Assembly: GCA_002919265.1 (NCBI GenBank)
Contig: PKEY01000023.1
Location: 1 to 33,999, forward strand
DNA from: Hyphomicrobiaceae bacterium
GTDB taxonomy: Bacteria; Pseudomonadota; Alphaproteobacteria; Rhizobiales; Hyphomicrobiaceae
Reading direction: 5' to 3'
Length of the DNA stretch: 33,999 nt
This document shows positions 26,103 through 33,999 of the stretch, piece by piece (the stretch's first letter is position 1; the number at the start of each line of letters is the position of its first letter). The notes beneath the pieces were generated by a model. It was not told where the DNA came from and did not search any database. It was given only the letters and a program-made list of their open reading frames with translations. The position numbers and the translations under genes were made by a program.

Positions 26103-27404
26103 TCACGCCAGCGCGCTGCGCCGGCGGGGAAGGCTGCGGCTGGCGAGGATCTTGTCGATGCGCCGCCCGTCGAGATCGACAACTTCGAAGCGCCAGCCGT
26201 TCGTCTCGATGAACTCGCCTGTCTCCGGCAAATGCTGGAGATGGGCGAGAACAAAGCCTGCCACCGTTTCGTAAGCGCGTTTTTCAGGCAGTTTGATTCC
26301 GAGCTTGTCCGCCATTTCGTCGGCGGGCATGGAGCCGGAAAGTAGCCAGGAGCCGTCCTCGCGCTCCACAGCCAGGGGTTCTTCACCGGCGGTGTCTGAT
26401 CGAAATGCGCCGGCGATCGCCTCCAGCACATCGGCTGGGGTCACCAGCCCCTGAAAATTTCCGTACTCATCGTGAATGAGCGCCATCGGCACATCGGCGT
26501 TCCGCAGAGTCGCAAGTGCATCCAGCGCATCAGTCGTCTCAGGGATGATAGGAGCCTTGCGCACGAGTTCGCGGATTTCGAAGGGCTTGCCGGAAAGGAT
26601 CGCGGCCAGCAGCTCGCGCGTCTGGATGACGCCGATCATCTGGTCGATCGAGCCTTCGCCAACCGGCAGACGCGAGTGCGGTGTACTGATCAGCCGCTCC
26701 CTGACTTCCTCTTGTGAGCCAGTGATGTCGATCCAGTCGACGTCGGTGCGGGGCGTCATCAGTCCGACGACGGTACGGTCGGCGAGGCGCATGACGCCCG
26801 ACAACATTTCGCGCTCGCCCGTTTCCAAAACGCCGGCGCGCTCCGCCTCGGCGATCAGGGCCTTGATCTCTTCGTCCGTCACCCGGACCTCCCGTTCCGT
26901 CGGCAGGCCGAGGACCTTGAAGATCAAGCGCGTTGAAGCATCGAGCAGCCAGACAGCTGGGGCCGCGATCTTTGCGACCACGATCATGAAGGGAGCTACC
27001 GCGCAGGCGACCGACTCCGCATTGCGGAGCGCCAGGTTCTTCGGCACCAGCTCTCCGATGATCACAGAAAGGTAGGTGATGATGACCACGACGAGGCCGT
27101 AGCCAAGCGGTACGGCCACGCGATCTGGCACTCCGGCCTCAGAGAGACGTGCGGCCAGGCTGCCGCCGAAGGCCTCGCCCGAGTACACGCCGCTCAAGAT
27201 GCCGATGAGGGTAATGCCGATCTGGACGGTGGAGAGAAAACGCCCCGGGTTGGAAGCCAGACTGATAGCGCGGTTGGCGCCCCGGCGCCCGGAAGCAGCT
27301 AGGGCTCTCAGCCTCGAAAGCCTCGAAGAGACGATCGCGAGCTCCGACAGCGCGAACAGGCCGTTGAGGAGGATGAGAGCCAGGACGATAAGTATTTCGA
27401 TCAC
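26103..27404 (-). CDS. CNNM/CBS-domain membrane protein (TlyC/CorC-like)
   Basis: The protein is about 433 residues. It has a DUF21/CNNM membrane domain of about four helices (residues 1-185, with NGLFALSELAIVSSR and VIIGELVPKNLALR), a tandem CBS pair (about 205-320, starting near VVGLMTPRTDVDWID), and a CorC/HlyC C-terminal domain (about 345-425). Relatives are annotated as hemolysins but are better regarded as Mg2+/Co2+ efflux or membrane-homeostasis proteins. The start is not certain. GTG 27404 begins the usual family N-terminus; a TTG at 27434 would add ten residues. The gene follows pssA by about 110 bases. Confidence 0.92.
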   Translation of the reverse strand: MIEILIVLALILLNGLFALSELAIVSSRLSRLRALAASGRRGANRAISLASNPGRFLSTVQIGITLIGILSGVYSGEAFGGSLAARLSEAGVPDRVAVPLGYGLVVVIITYLSVIIGELVPKNLALRNAESVACAVAPFMIVVAKIAAPAVWLLDASTRLIFKVLGLPTEREVRVTDEEIKALIAEAERAGVLETGEREMLSGVMRLADRTVVGLMTPRTDVDWIDITGSQEEVRERLISTPHSRLPVGEGSIDQMIGVIQTRELLAAILSGKPFEIRELVRKAPIIPETTDALDALATLRNADVPMALIHDEYGNFQGLVTPADVLEAIAGAFRSDTAGEEPLAVEREDGSWLLSGSMPADEMADKLGIKLPEKRAYETVAGFVLAHLQHLPETGEFIETNGWRFEVVDLDGRRIDKILASRSLPRRRSALA

Positions 27405-27517
27405 GTCAATTGCGGCGGACGTGTTCGCGCCCAAGCCACCCCATTCTGAAGGTCGGTTGGATATTAGGTAGCGGTAAGTGGACGGTCAACGTACCACCTT
27501 TCCACAGCCGACCAGCG

Positions 27518-28417
27518 TCAGCGATGAGCCCTATCAGATTTCGGATGCTCGACCACGACGGCGGGGAGTGCAGGGTTGGGCCGCGCTTCCTCTTCGCCAT
27601 GCAGTTGCATCTGAGCCCTGAAACGGCGAACGCTCACCGGAATCATGGCAAGGTAAAGCAGGGTTCCAATGCTCAGCGTCGCATAGGGGTAGGTGACAAG
27701 CAGAGCCACAAGAGCGCCTGCCAGCACGAAAGCCGGCATAACCCATTCGCGCGAGATGCGCTCACCCAGCAACTTGCCTGAGTAGGTCGGGATCGTGCTC
27801 ACCATGAGAAACGCCACAAGCAGAATGTAGGCGAGCATGGCGTAGATCGCCCAACCGCTGCGGGTGGTGAGCAAGCCCAATTGCTCGAGATAAACTGGCA
27901 GGAGAGCGATGATGGCCCCTGCCGGCGCAGGCACGCCGGAGAAGTAGTTCGATTGCCATTTGGGCCGCTCGACGTCGAGGACTGCATTGAACCTGGCGAG
28001 CCGCAGTCCGCACGCCACGGCCAGCAGAAGCACCACGATCCAGGCAAGCCCGCGCATGCCGGGCGTTTCCCAGGCCCCCCAGGTGAACAGGACGATGGCC
28101 GGGGCAACGCCGAAGTTTACGAAGTCAGCGAGGCTGTCAAACTCCGCTCCAAAACGCGAGGAGGCTTTCAAGAGGCGCGCAACCCGCCCGTCTACGCCGT
28201 CCAGGAGAGCAGCAAAGACGATGGCAGCCAGTGCCAGCTCATACCGGCCCTCGATGGCCATGCGGATGGCGGTCAGGCCCGCGCAGAGGCCCACAAGCGT
28301 GAAGAAATTGGGGATGAGCATGCGGACGGGCACCTGCCGGTACTTGAACAGCGGCCGGCGCCTGCGGCGGCGCGTCTCCTCCTCCAATCTCGTCACCAGC
28401 GGGTCCATGGTGTCCAT
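27518..28417 (-). CDS. pssA: CDP-diacylglycerol--serine phosphatidyltransferase
   Basis: PssA makes phosphatidylserine from CDP-diacylglycerol and serine in the inner membrane. The 299-residue protein carries the CDP-alcohol phosphotransferase signature from Asp73 to Asp98: DG (73-74), D76, AR (80-81), G90, D94 and D98. About eight hydrophobic segments surround it, and both ends are cytoplasmic and charged, with an Arg run at residues 16-21. The membrane-integral form is typical of alphaproteobacteria, unlike the phospholipase-D-type enzyme of E. coli. It follows psd by 41 bases, so the two steps to phosphatidylethanolamine form one operon. Confidence 0.96.
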   Translation of the reverse strand: MDTMDPLVTRLEEETRRRRRRPLFKYRQVPVRMLIPNFFTLVGLCAGLTAIRMAIEGRYELALAAIVFAALLDGVDGRVARLLKASSRFGAEFDSLADFVNFGVAPAIVLFTWGAWETPGMRGLAWIVVLLLAVACGLRLARFNAVLDVERPKWQSNYFSGVPAPAGAIIALLPVYLEQLGLLTTRSGWAIYAMLAYILLVAFLMVSTIPTYSGKLLGERISREWVMPAFVLAGALVALLVTYPYATLSIGTLLYLAMIPVSVRRFRAQMQLHGEEEARPNPALPAVVVEHPKSDRAHR

Positions 28418-28458
28418 CCCGTCAGCGGCTCCGAATTCTCAGCAGCAAGCCCTGCCTC

Positions 28459-29172
28459 TTAGTGGCGGCGCGCCTCGCGCTCCGGCTCATCCGACTTCAG
28501 GTCTGCGAGCACGGTCTCGCCGGCAACTGCACGTTGGCCGACTGCAACCAGCGGACGCCCCTCAGGCGGCAGATACACATCAACCCGGGAGCCGAATCGG
28601 ATCAGCCCGATGCGCTGGCCGACGCCAACGGTATCACCTTCACTTACGAACGTCACAATCCGCCGCGCCACGAGCCCGGCGATTTGCACCACGCCGATTT
28701 CGGCACCGGAAGGCATCATGATGACGAGAGCGCGGCGCTCGTTTTCCTCACTCGCCTTGTCGAGCTCGGCGTTGAAGAAAGCACCTGGCGTGTAAACCGA
28801 ACGGGTAATGCGACCGGCGACGGGTGACCGGTTCACGTGCACGTCGAAGATGGAAAGGAAAATCGAGATCCGAGGGCGAAGCTCGTCGCCCAGCCCCAGT
28901 TCCTGCGGTGGACGAACACGCTCGATGGCGCAGATGCGGCCATCGGCGGGCGCGATGACGAGGCCTTCGCGCAGGGGCGTCACCCGATCCGGATCGCGGA
29001 AGAAATAGGCAACCCACACCGTGATCGCCGCGGAAACCCAGCCGAGCGGCGGCCAGAGCAGAAAAAAGAGGAGAGTTACGCCAAGACCGATGGCCACGAA
29101 TTTGTGGCCGTCGCGGTGAATCGGAGCGAACGAATCCGCGATCGTGCTGAGAAGGCTGCGGTTCTCGGACAC
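28459..29172 (-). CDS. psd: Phosphatidylserine decarboxylase proenzyme
   Basis: Psd turns phosphatidylserine into phosphatidylethanolamine and is made as a proenzyme that cuts itself to form a pyruvoyl group. The 237-residue product is the short form found in alphaproteobacteria. It has N-terminal hydrophobic segments (about 25-57), YFFRDPDR, PADGRI and FLSIFDVHVNRSPVAG motifs, and the cleavage site Gly194-Ser195 in RFGSRVDV. The GTG start at 29172 is used. The 141-base stretch between this gene and degP holds no gene and no clear signal. Confidence 0.95.
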   Translation of the reverse strand: MSENRSLLSTIADSFAPIHRDGHKFVAIGLGVTLLFFLLWPPLGWVSAAITVWVAYFFRDPDRVTPLREGLVIAPADGRICAIERVRPPQELGLGDELRPRISIFLSIFDVHVNRSPVAGRITRSVYTPGAFFNAELDKASEENERRALVIMMPSGAEIGVVQIAGLVARRIVTFVSEGDTVGVGQRIGLIRFGSRVDVYLPPEGRPLVAVGQRAVAGETVLADLKSDEPEREARRH

Positions 29173-29313
29173 GGGGCTATGGTCTCCAGCGCTAAGAAAT
29201 CAGTTGATCGTGTTTAACGCCGAGGGCAGGTGCTCGCCAGTGGCATGTCGCCCCGCACACACAGGCATCTGCAACCGCAAATACCAGCCACCTCGTCCGA
29301 AATTGAGACCGAG

Positions 29314-30807
29314 CTATTCGATCGGCACGGCCACAAACCGCATGTCGCCCTTGCCGTCCTCGACGCGCAGCAGCACCGCCTTCCTGCCGGCGCGGCGGAC
29401 TTTCTCCACGCTCTTGTTCAGATCGTCAGCGGTCGACACTTCCTCCTGGGCCACCTCAACGATGACGTCGCCGACCTTGACGCCCTTTTGCGCGGCCGGG
29501 CTGTCCGGATCGATTTCGGTGACAAGCAAACCTTTGATCTTCTTGTCGATGCCGTGTTTACGCCGCAACTCGTCCGTCAGTGGAGTGACCTTCAGGCCCA
29601 CCAATCCGCGCCCGGGCCCGGGCGCCGGCTTGACGTCGCCTGTATCCGGAGTGGTCGAGGGAACGTTCACGTCTGACTTCTCGTCCTCCATGAGCCGTCC
29701 GACGACGACCTTAAAGGTCTTTTTCTCGCCTTTGCGCAGTGCCTCGACTTCGACGGTCTTGCCGATGGGCGTCTGAGCCACGATGCGCGGCAGCCCACGC
29801 ATACTCGTGATCTCCTTGCCGTCAAATTTTAGGATCAGGTCGCCGGGCTCGATGCCAGCCTTCGCCGCAGGGCTGTCAGGCGTTACACCCGCCACCAACG
29901 CGCCGGTGTTCTCAGGGACGCCCAACGTTTCCGCGATATCCTCACTGACCGACTGGATGCGAACGCCTAGCCAGCCGCGCCGCGTCTCGCCGTAAAGTCG
30001 CAGCTGCTCGATTACGGGCACGGCAATATCCGACGGCACGGCAAATCCGATGCCGATCGAGCCGCCGGTGGGCGAGATGATGGCGGTGTTGATGCCGATG
30101 ACCTCGCCATTCATGTTGAACAGCGGACCGCCCGAGTTGCCCTTGTTGATGGCGGCGTCCGTCTGCAGGTAGTCGTCATACGGCCCTGAATTGATGTCGC
30201 GGGCCTTGGCTGAGATGATGCCGACCGTCACCGATCCTCCGAGGCCGAACGGATTGCCGATTGCCATCACCCAGTCGCCGACACGGATGGCATCCGAAGA
30301 CCCGAACTTCACCGCCTTGAGCGGCTTCTTGGGCGTCACTTTCAGCAGGGCGAGATCGGTTTTGCCGTCCTTGCCGACCACCTTGTCGACCTTGAGCCGC
30401 GAGCCGTCGGCAAAATTGACGATGATCTCGTCGGCGCCCTCGATAACGTGAGTGTTCGTGACGATCAGGCCTTCCTCGGCGTCAATGACGAAGCCGGAGC
30501 CTAGGGAGGAAACGCGGCGGTCGCGGCGCGAATTCTTGCCATCCTTGTTGAAGAAGTCCTCGAACAGCTCTTCGAAGGGTGAGCCCTCCGGCACGCTCGG
30601 CAGTGGCGTGCCCTCTGGCGATTTCAATGTCTGGGTCGTGGAGATGTTGACAACGGACGGGATGAGCTCCTCGGCCACGTCCGCGACCGAGGCGGGCCCG
30701 CGTGCTTCGGCGGCGCCCGCTAACGCAAGCGTGCCGAGAGCGAGGAGCGTTGCCCGAAAGGTCCGGAATACCGCGTTTGTATTCCTCAGATGCGCCAGGG
30801 TCGTCAT
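29314..30807 (-). CDS. DegP/Do-like periplasmic serine protease
   Basis: This HtrA-family protease handles misfolded envelope proteins. The 497-residue product has a signal peptide (basic start, hydrophobic stretch about residues 19-32, likely cut after ALAGAAEA). A trypsin-like domain carries the triad His120 (NTHVIEG), Asp151 (DLALLKV) and Ser225 (GNSGGPL), and two PDZ domains follow (about 265-360 and 395-490). A Pro/Gly-rich linker separates the PDZ domains. ATG 30807 was chosen because AAAGGA lies eight bases upstream; an ORF start at 30837 is less likely. It follows hflK-hflC-DUF2065, a common protein-quality-control block, after a 99-base gap. Confidence 0.94.
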   Translation of the reverse strand: MTTLAHLRNTNAVFRTFRATLLALGTLALAGAAEARGPASVADVAEELIPSVVNISTTQTLKSPEGTPLPSVPEGSPFEELFEDFFNKDGKNSRRDRRVSSLGSGFVIDAEEGLIVTNTHVIEGADEIIVNFADGSRLKVDKVVGKDGKTDLALLKVTPKKPLKAVKFGSSDAIRVGDWVMAIGNPFGLGGSVTVGIISAKARDINSGPYDDYLQTDAAINKGNSGGPLFNMNGEVIGINTAIISPTGGSIGIGFAVPSDIAVPVIEQLRLYGETRRGWLGVRIQSVSEDIAETLGVPENTGALVAGVTPDSPAAKAGIEPGDLILKFDGKEITSMRGLPRIVAQTPIGKTVEVEALRKGEKKTFKVVVGRLMEDEKSDVNVPSTTPDTGDVKPAPGPGRGLVGLKVTPLTDELRRKHGIDKKIKGLLVTEIDPDSPAAQKGVKVGDVIVEVAQEEVSTADDLNKSVEKVRRAGRKAVLLRVEDGKGDMRFVAVPIE

Positions 30808-30906
30808 CCCACGTATCCTTTCGACGAGCATGCGCACTTCACCGGCGAGCTCGTGCTCAGCAACGAATCATCATCGACCGGGTTTCCCTGGCGATGCGGG
30901 TGCTGC

Positions 30907-31092
30907 TCAGCCACGAACCAGCCAGACTATGAACACCCCCGCGGCCACGGCGGTCACCCCAGCCGTCCTCAACGCCTGTGGTGAGGCCTCCGCCGCTGCC
31001 GTGAGGAGGCGTACTGCAAAATCGGGCGCTGCAGCCCAGAGCAATCCCTCGATCACCAGCACAAGGCCGAGGGCAACAGCGAGATCGCTCAT
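30907..31092 (-). CDS. DUF2065 small membrane protein
   Basis: The 61-residue protein is nearly all membrane: one helix at about residues 4-21 and a second at about 43-59, with a short polar loop between. DUF2065 (YjeT-like) proteins of this size are commonly encoded directly after hflC. Its ATG overlaps the hflC stop as ATGA, so it is made together with HflC. A role with the HflKC-FtsH complex is suggested by context only. Confidence 0.85.
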   Translation of the reverse strand: MSDLAVALGLVLVIEGLLWAAAPDFAVRLLTAAAEASPQALRTAGVTAVAAGVFIVWLVRG

Positions 31093-32039
31093 TGTTGTGG
31101 CAACGCGACGTTCGGTTTCAATGTTCCTGCTGTGGAAGCCGGCACATTAGTGGCCGGCTTTGTGTCCGTGATCGACTCCGAGAAGAACCGGAAGAAGTCA
31201 CGGAAGGTGTTGGAATCCGGTGAGATCACGAGCCGCGTATCGCCACGGCGCAAAGCCGTCTCATAGGCCTCCATGGACCGGAGGAACTGATAGAACTCCG
31301 GATCCTGACTGAAGGCCTCGTTCGAGATCCGCGCGCGTTCGGCGTCACCTTCACCTTTCAGACGACGTGCGTCGCGCTCGGCTTCCGCCTTCATGACGGC
31401 GACCTGCCGGTCGGCTTCAGCGCGAATGCGGCGAGCCTCTTCTTCACCACGGGCGCGGAATTCAGCCGCCTCGCGTTGGCGGTCGGTCTTCATGCGCTCA
31501 TAGATCGAGGCCGAGTTCTGCGGTGGCAGGTCCACGCGCTTGGTGCGGACGTCAACCACCTCGATGCCAAAGTTCCGCGCCTCGTTGTTTACCTGCTCCT
31601 TGATCATGTTCATGAGCTGGGCGCGGCGATCGCGAACGGCGTCAGCGAAGGAAGCCGAACCGAGCACGCGCCGCAGCGAGCTGTCCAGAATGGGACCGAC
31701 GCGGGACTTGACGCCCAGCTCGTTACGGACCGTCTGGTAGTACTTGAGCGGATCGACGATGCGGTACCGGGCGAAGCTGTCGACGATCAGCTTGTTCTGG
31801 TCCGATGAGAAAAGCTCCTGCGGGGTGGTATCGAGGTCCAGAATTCGCTTGTCGAAGTACTCGACCGTTTCCACGATCGGCAGCTTCCAGTGAAGGCCGG
31901 CCACATCGACGATGCGTTTCGGCTTGCCGAACTCAAGCACCAGGGCTTGCTGGTGCTGCCTCACGACGAAAGCCGAAAGGTAGACACCAACTGCCGCGAG
32001 GCCGAGCGCGACGAGAAGTGCAGTCAAACTTGCGCGCAT
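31089..32039 (-). CDS. hflC: FtsH protease modulator HflC
   Basis: HflC is a band-7/SPFH protein that assembles with HflK around the FtsH protease in the inner membrane. The 316-residue product has one N-terminal helix (about residues 4-22), an SPFH domain starting with VVRQHQQALVLEFGKP, and a long charged helix (about 180-240, rich in Arg, Glu and Ala). The C-terminal tail is Pro/Thr-rich. ATG 32039 was chosen since GAGGG lies eight bases upstream; a GTG at 32054 overlapping the hflK stop would add five residues. Its stop overlaps the DUF2065 start. Confidence 0.95.
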   Translation of the reverse strand: MRASLTALLVALGLAAVGVYLSAFVVRQHQQALVLEFGKPKRIVDVAGLHWKLPIVETVEYFDKRILDLDTTPQELFSSDQNKLIVDSFARYRIVDPLKYYQTVRNELGVKSRVGPILDSSLRRVLGSASFADAVRDRRAQLMNMIKEQVNNEARNFGIEVVDVRTKRVDLPPQNSASIYERMKTDRQREAAEFRARGEEEARRIRAEADRQVAVMKAEAERDARRLKGEGDAERARISNEAFSQDPEFYQFLRSMEAYETALRRGDTRLVISPDSNTFRDFFRFFSESITDTKPATNVPASTAGTLKPNVALPQQ

Positions 32040-32050
32040 GATCGGAGCCC

Positions 32051-33181
32051 TCACTGCTGTTGTTGTGGTTGTCTTCTGGGCTGCAACTGGTCCAGCGGCA
32101 GGTAAGGCACGACGCCCTGGCTGCCAGCGCTGTCGAGAATGATCTTGTCCGTCGAGGACAGCACGCGCTCCATCGTCTCCAGATAGAGCCGCTGGCGCAT
32201 CAGGTCCGGCGCCTTGCGATATTCCGCGAGAACGTTGAGGAAGCGGTCGGCCTCACCCTGGGCCTCAGCGATGACGCGCTCCTTGTAGGCCTGCGCTTCC
32301 TGGAGGATGCGCTGCACTTCACCGCGCGCCTCGGGGATGACCTTGTTCGCGTAGGCGTGGGCCTGGTTGATGATGCGCCGTTGGTCGATGGCCGCTGCCG
32401 CAACGTCACGGAAGGCGTCGATCACCTGGGCAGGCGCCTCGGCCCGCTGCATCTGAAGCTGGGTGATGTTGATGCCCGAGTTATAGCTGTCGAGCGCCCG
32501 CTGAACGAGCTCGCGCACCTCCTGCTCGATCTGTGAGCGTTTCTCGGTCAGCACGTCCTGAACTCGGCTCTTGCCAACGACCTCGCGCATGGCGCTTTCA
32601 GCCACTTCCTTAACGGTCTTTTCCGGGTTCTCGATGTTGAACAGGTAGGCTGCGGCGTCCTTGATGTTCCAGAGCACGACGAAACCGATGTCGACGATAT
32701 TCTCATCGCCGGTCAACATCAGGCTTTCATCGAGAACTTCCTGGGACTGGACGGCTCTGGATCTGTTGTCGGTTGCGCCGCGGAAGCCAATCTCGGTCCG
32801 GTTAGCGACCGTTACCTTGGGCAGCAGCACTTCCTCGATGGGGTAGGGCAGGCGGAAGTGCAGGCCCGGCGGCTCCTGCCGATCGAACTTGCCGAAGCGC
32901 AGCACGACGCCAAGTTCATCGGGGCGTACGGTAAACGTGAAGGCATAGAACCCGACCACAGCAAGGGCCACGGCAGCAAGAAGCAGGATCAGTGGCCCCG
33001 GAACGCCGGAGCCATGCATCACCTGCCTGACCTTGTCCTGGCTCCTTTTTAGGATCTCCTCGAGATCCGGCTGGTTGCCTCCGCCGGAGCCCTGACCCCA
33101 GGGGCCGCTGCCCCACGGGCCACCGCTACCGCCACCGCTTTTCCAACCGCCGCCACCACTACTTTGATTGTTCCAAGGCAT
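32051..33181 (-). CDS. hflK: FtsH protease modulator HflK
   Basis: HflK is the partner of HflC. The 376-residue product starts with a Gly/Ser/Trp-rich cytoplasmic tail (residues 1-36), has one membrane helix (about 59-82), an SPFH domain with VRPDELGVVLRFGKF and PGLHFRLPYPIEEV, and a long helical C-terminal part ending in a Gln-rich tail. The glycine-rich start is usual for HflK. A promoter-like sequence lies about 100 bases upstream, so hflK-hflC-DUF2065 may be transcribed separately from thyA-folA. Confidence 0.96.
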   Translation of the reverse strand: MPWNNQSSGGGGWKSGGGSGGPWGSGPWGQGSGGGNQPDLEEILKRSQDKVRQVMHGSGVPGPLILLLAAVALAVVGFYAFTFTVRPDELGVVLRFGKFDRQEPPGLHFRLPYPIEEVLLPKVTVANRTEIGFRGATDNRSRAVQSQEVLDESLMLTGDENIVDIGFVVLWNIKDAAAYLFNIENPEKTVKEVAESAMREVVGKSRVQDVLTEKRSQIEQEVRELVQRALDSYNSGINITQLQMQRAEAPAQVIDAFRDVAAAAIDQRRIINQAHAYANKVIPEARGEVQRILQEAQAYKERVIAEAQGEADRFLNVLAEYRKAPDLMRQRLYLETMERVLSSTDKIILDSAGSQGVVPYLPLDQLQPRRQPQQQQ

Positions 33182-33277
33182 CGAACAGTGTTCTCACTTC
33201 CTGCTGTGTGCTGGGTGTGCCAAATCGCGCCTGCCGCGGGCCGCGGGGCGCCAGATCGAGCGTATTCGTCAAAACGA

Positions 33278-33306
33278 GTTATAGGGGACAGGCCTCGCCC
33301 GCGCAA
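33278..33306 (-). promoter_or_regulatory. Candidate promoter of hflK-hflC
   Basis: On the minus strand TTGCGC (33306-33301), a 17-base spacer and TATAAC (33283-33278) form a good sigma-70-type promoter, about 97 bases before the hflK ATG and inside the 194-base folA-hflK gap. No other strong signal is seen in that gap. Confidence 0.5.
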
Positions 33307-33375
33307 ACTGAACTCCAGCAAATGTGGTGAGGCCCGTCGGGGCTTCAAGCATTGTTCAACGGGAATCGGGTTAAG

Positions 33376-33912
33376 CTAGCGTTTCCGCTCAAGGATCAGG
33401 AGAGTTGCAGCGAACTCATCTCGGTCCGTCTTCGGCAGCGGTTCCCGGCTTCGCTCACACCATTCGGCGAGGTTGAGTTCAGGCAAGAAGGTATCCCCGT
33501 CTGGGTTGCCGTGGACGCGCGTGAGGTAGATGCGATGAACGAGCGGCAGGGCCTTCCGGAAAACCTCCGCCCCGCCGATAACCATGATCTCGTTTTGTCC
33601 TGAGCTTGCAGCCGCGGCGCGAGCCCTTTCGATGGCAGCGGCGAGCGAATTGGTAACGATCACGCCTTCTGGCGCGAAATGCGGATCGCGGCTCACGACG
33701 ATGTTGTCCCGCCCAGCCAGCGGCTTGCCGATGGACTGGAAAGTCTTCCGCCCCATGATGACGGGTTTGCCCATCGTGATGCGCCGGAACATGCGGAGGT
33801 CGGACGGTATGTGCCACGGCAGCGCCCCCTGGCGGCCGATGACGCCGTTCTCAGCGGCGGCGACGACGAGAGCGATTTCGATGCTCGGGCGTCCCTGGTC
33901 TTGATCCGTCAT
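33376..33912 (-). CDS. folA: Dihydrofolate reductase
   Basis: FolA regenerates tetrahydrofolate from dihydrofolate with NADPH, the partner reaction of thymidylate synthase. The 178-residue protein has the substrate region NGVIGRQGALPWHIPSDL with catalytic Asp38, GRKTFQSIGKPL for NADPH binding, and IMVIGGAEVFRKALP near the middle of the C-terminal half. The N-terminal extension of about ten residues is polar. Its ATG overlaps the thyA stop as ATGA, so the two are probably translated together. Confidence 0.97.
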   Translation of the reverse strand: MTDQDQGRPSIEIALVVAAAENGVIGRQGALPWHIPSDLRMFRRITMGKPVIMGRKTFQSIGKPLAGRDNIVVSRDPHFAPEGVIVTNSLAAAIERARAAAASSGQNEIMVIGGAEVFRKALPLVHRIYLTRVHGNPDGDTFLPELNLAEWCERSREPLPKTDRDEFAATLLILERKR

Positions 33913-33999
33913 ACCGCCACCGGCGCCTTGATGTGGGGATGAGGATCATAGCCCACGAGCTCGAAGTCCTCGTACCTGAAATCGAAAATGTTCTTCACG
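33909..33999 (-). CDS. thyA: Thymidylate synthase, C-terminal end (partial)
   Basis: Only the last 29 codons are inside the window; the rest lies beyond the right edge. The residues fit the ThyA C-terminus, with FRYEDFELVGYDPHPHIKAP before a final VAV. In ThyA this end closes over the active site when the folate binds. The stop overlaps folA, the usual thyA-folA pairing. Confidence 0.9.
   Translation of the reverse strand, partial: VKNIFDFRYEDFELVGYDPHPHIKAPVAV

Overview
The window is GC-rich, gene-dense chromosomal DNA from an alphaproteobacterium, most likely of the order Hyphomicrobiales (Rhizobiales). The pointers are an RcdA/DUF1465 protein beside a DUF1192 protein, the division and cell-wall (dcw) order mraZ-rsmH-ftsL-ftsI-murE-murF-mraY-murD-ftsW-murG-murC-murB-ddl, a pssA-psd pair, and a thyA-folA-hflK-hflC-DUF2065-degP block. 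CtrA-type TTAA-N7-TTAA elements and GANTC sites lie near some genes. I cannot name the genus. I see no insertion sequence, prophage, CRISPR array, tRNA or rRNA.

Layout. (1) 1-3045, + strand: a membrane-anchored degenerate EAL-domain protein, a HAD-like hydrolase and a small DUF1192 protein. (2) 3046-3373: a gene-free stretch with nested perfect inverted repeats and a classic terminator, read here as an undescribed structured RNA, followed by a promoter for rcdA. (3) 3374-3916: rcdA, convergent with ddl through a shared hairpin. (4) 3929-18854, - strand: thirteen dcw genes, several joined by ATGA/GTGA overlaps. Together they make lipid II (MurE, F, D, C, B, MraY, MurG, Ddl) and part of the divisome (FtsL, FtsI, FtsW). 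ftsQ, ftsA and ftsZ do not follow ddl. (5) 18855-19391: the mraZ leader, with five YGGRN boxes at an exact 10-bp period, the pattern expected of MraZ operator boxes. (6) 19392-21413, - strand: pcaG and pcaH (protocatechuate 3,4-dioxygenase) and a LysE-family exporter. (7) 21574-26081, + strand: a histidine kinase with no input domain, a HerA-like ATPase, and a two-domain mannose-1-phosphate guanylyltransferase/mannose-6-phosphate isomerase preceded by a perfect CtrA-type box. (8) 26103-33999, - strand: a CNNM/CBS (TlyC/CorC-like) membrane protein, phosphatidylserine synthase and decarboxylase, a DegP-like protease, DUF2065, HflC, HflK, dihydrofolate reductase, and the 3' end of thymidylate synthase cut by the window edge.

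Most of the window is conserved housekeeping. What is least explained by known genes is the candidate structured RNA upstream of rcdA, the regulatory elements at mraZ and before the mannose enzyme, the kinase/HerA pair, and the catalytically degenerate EAL protein with its short upstream ORF. None of these is proven to be a new system from sequence alone.
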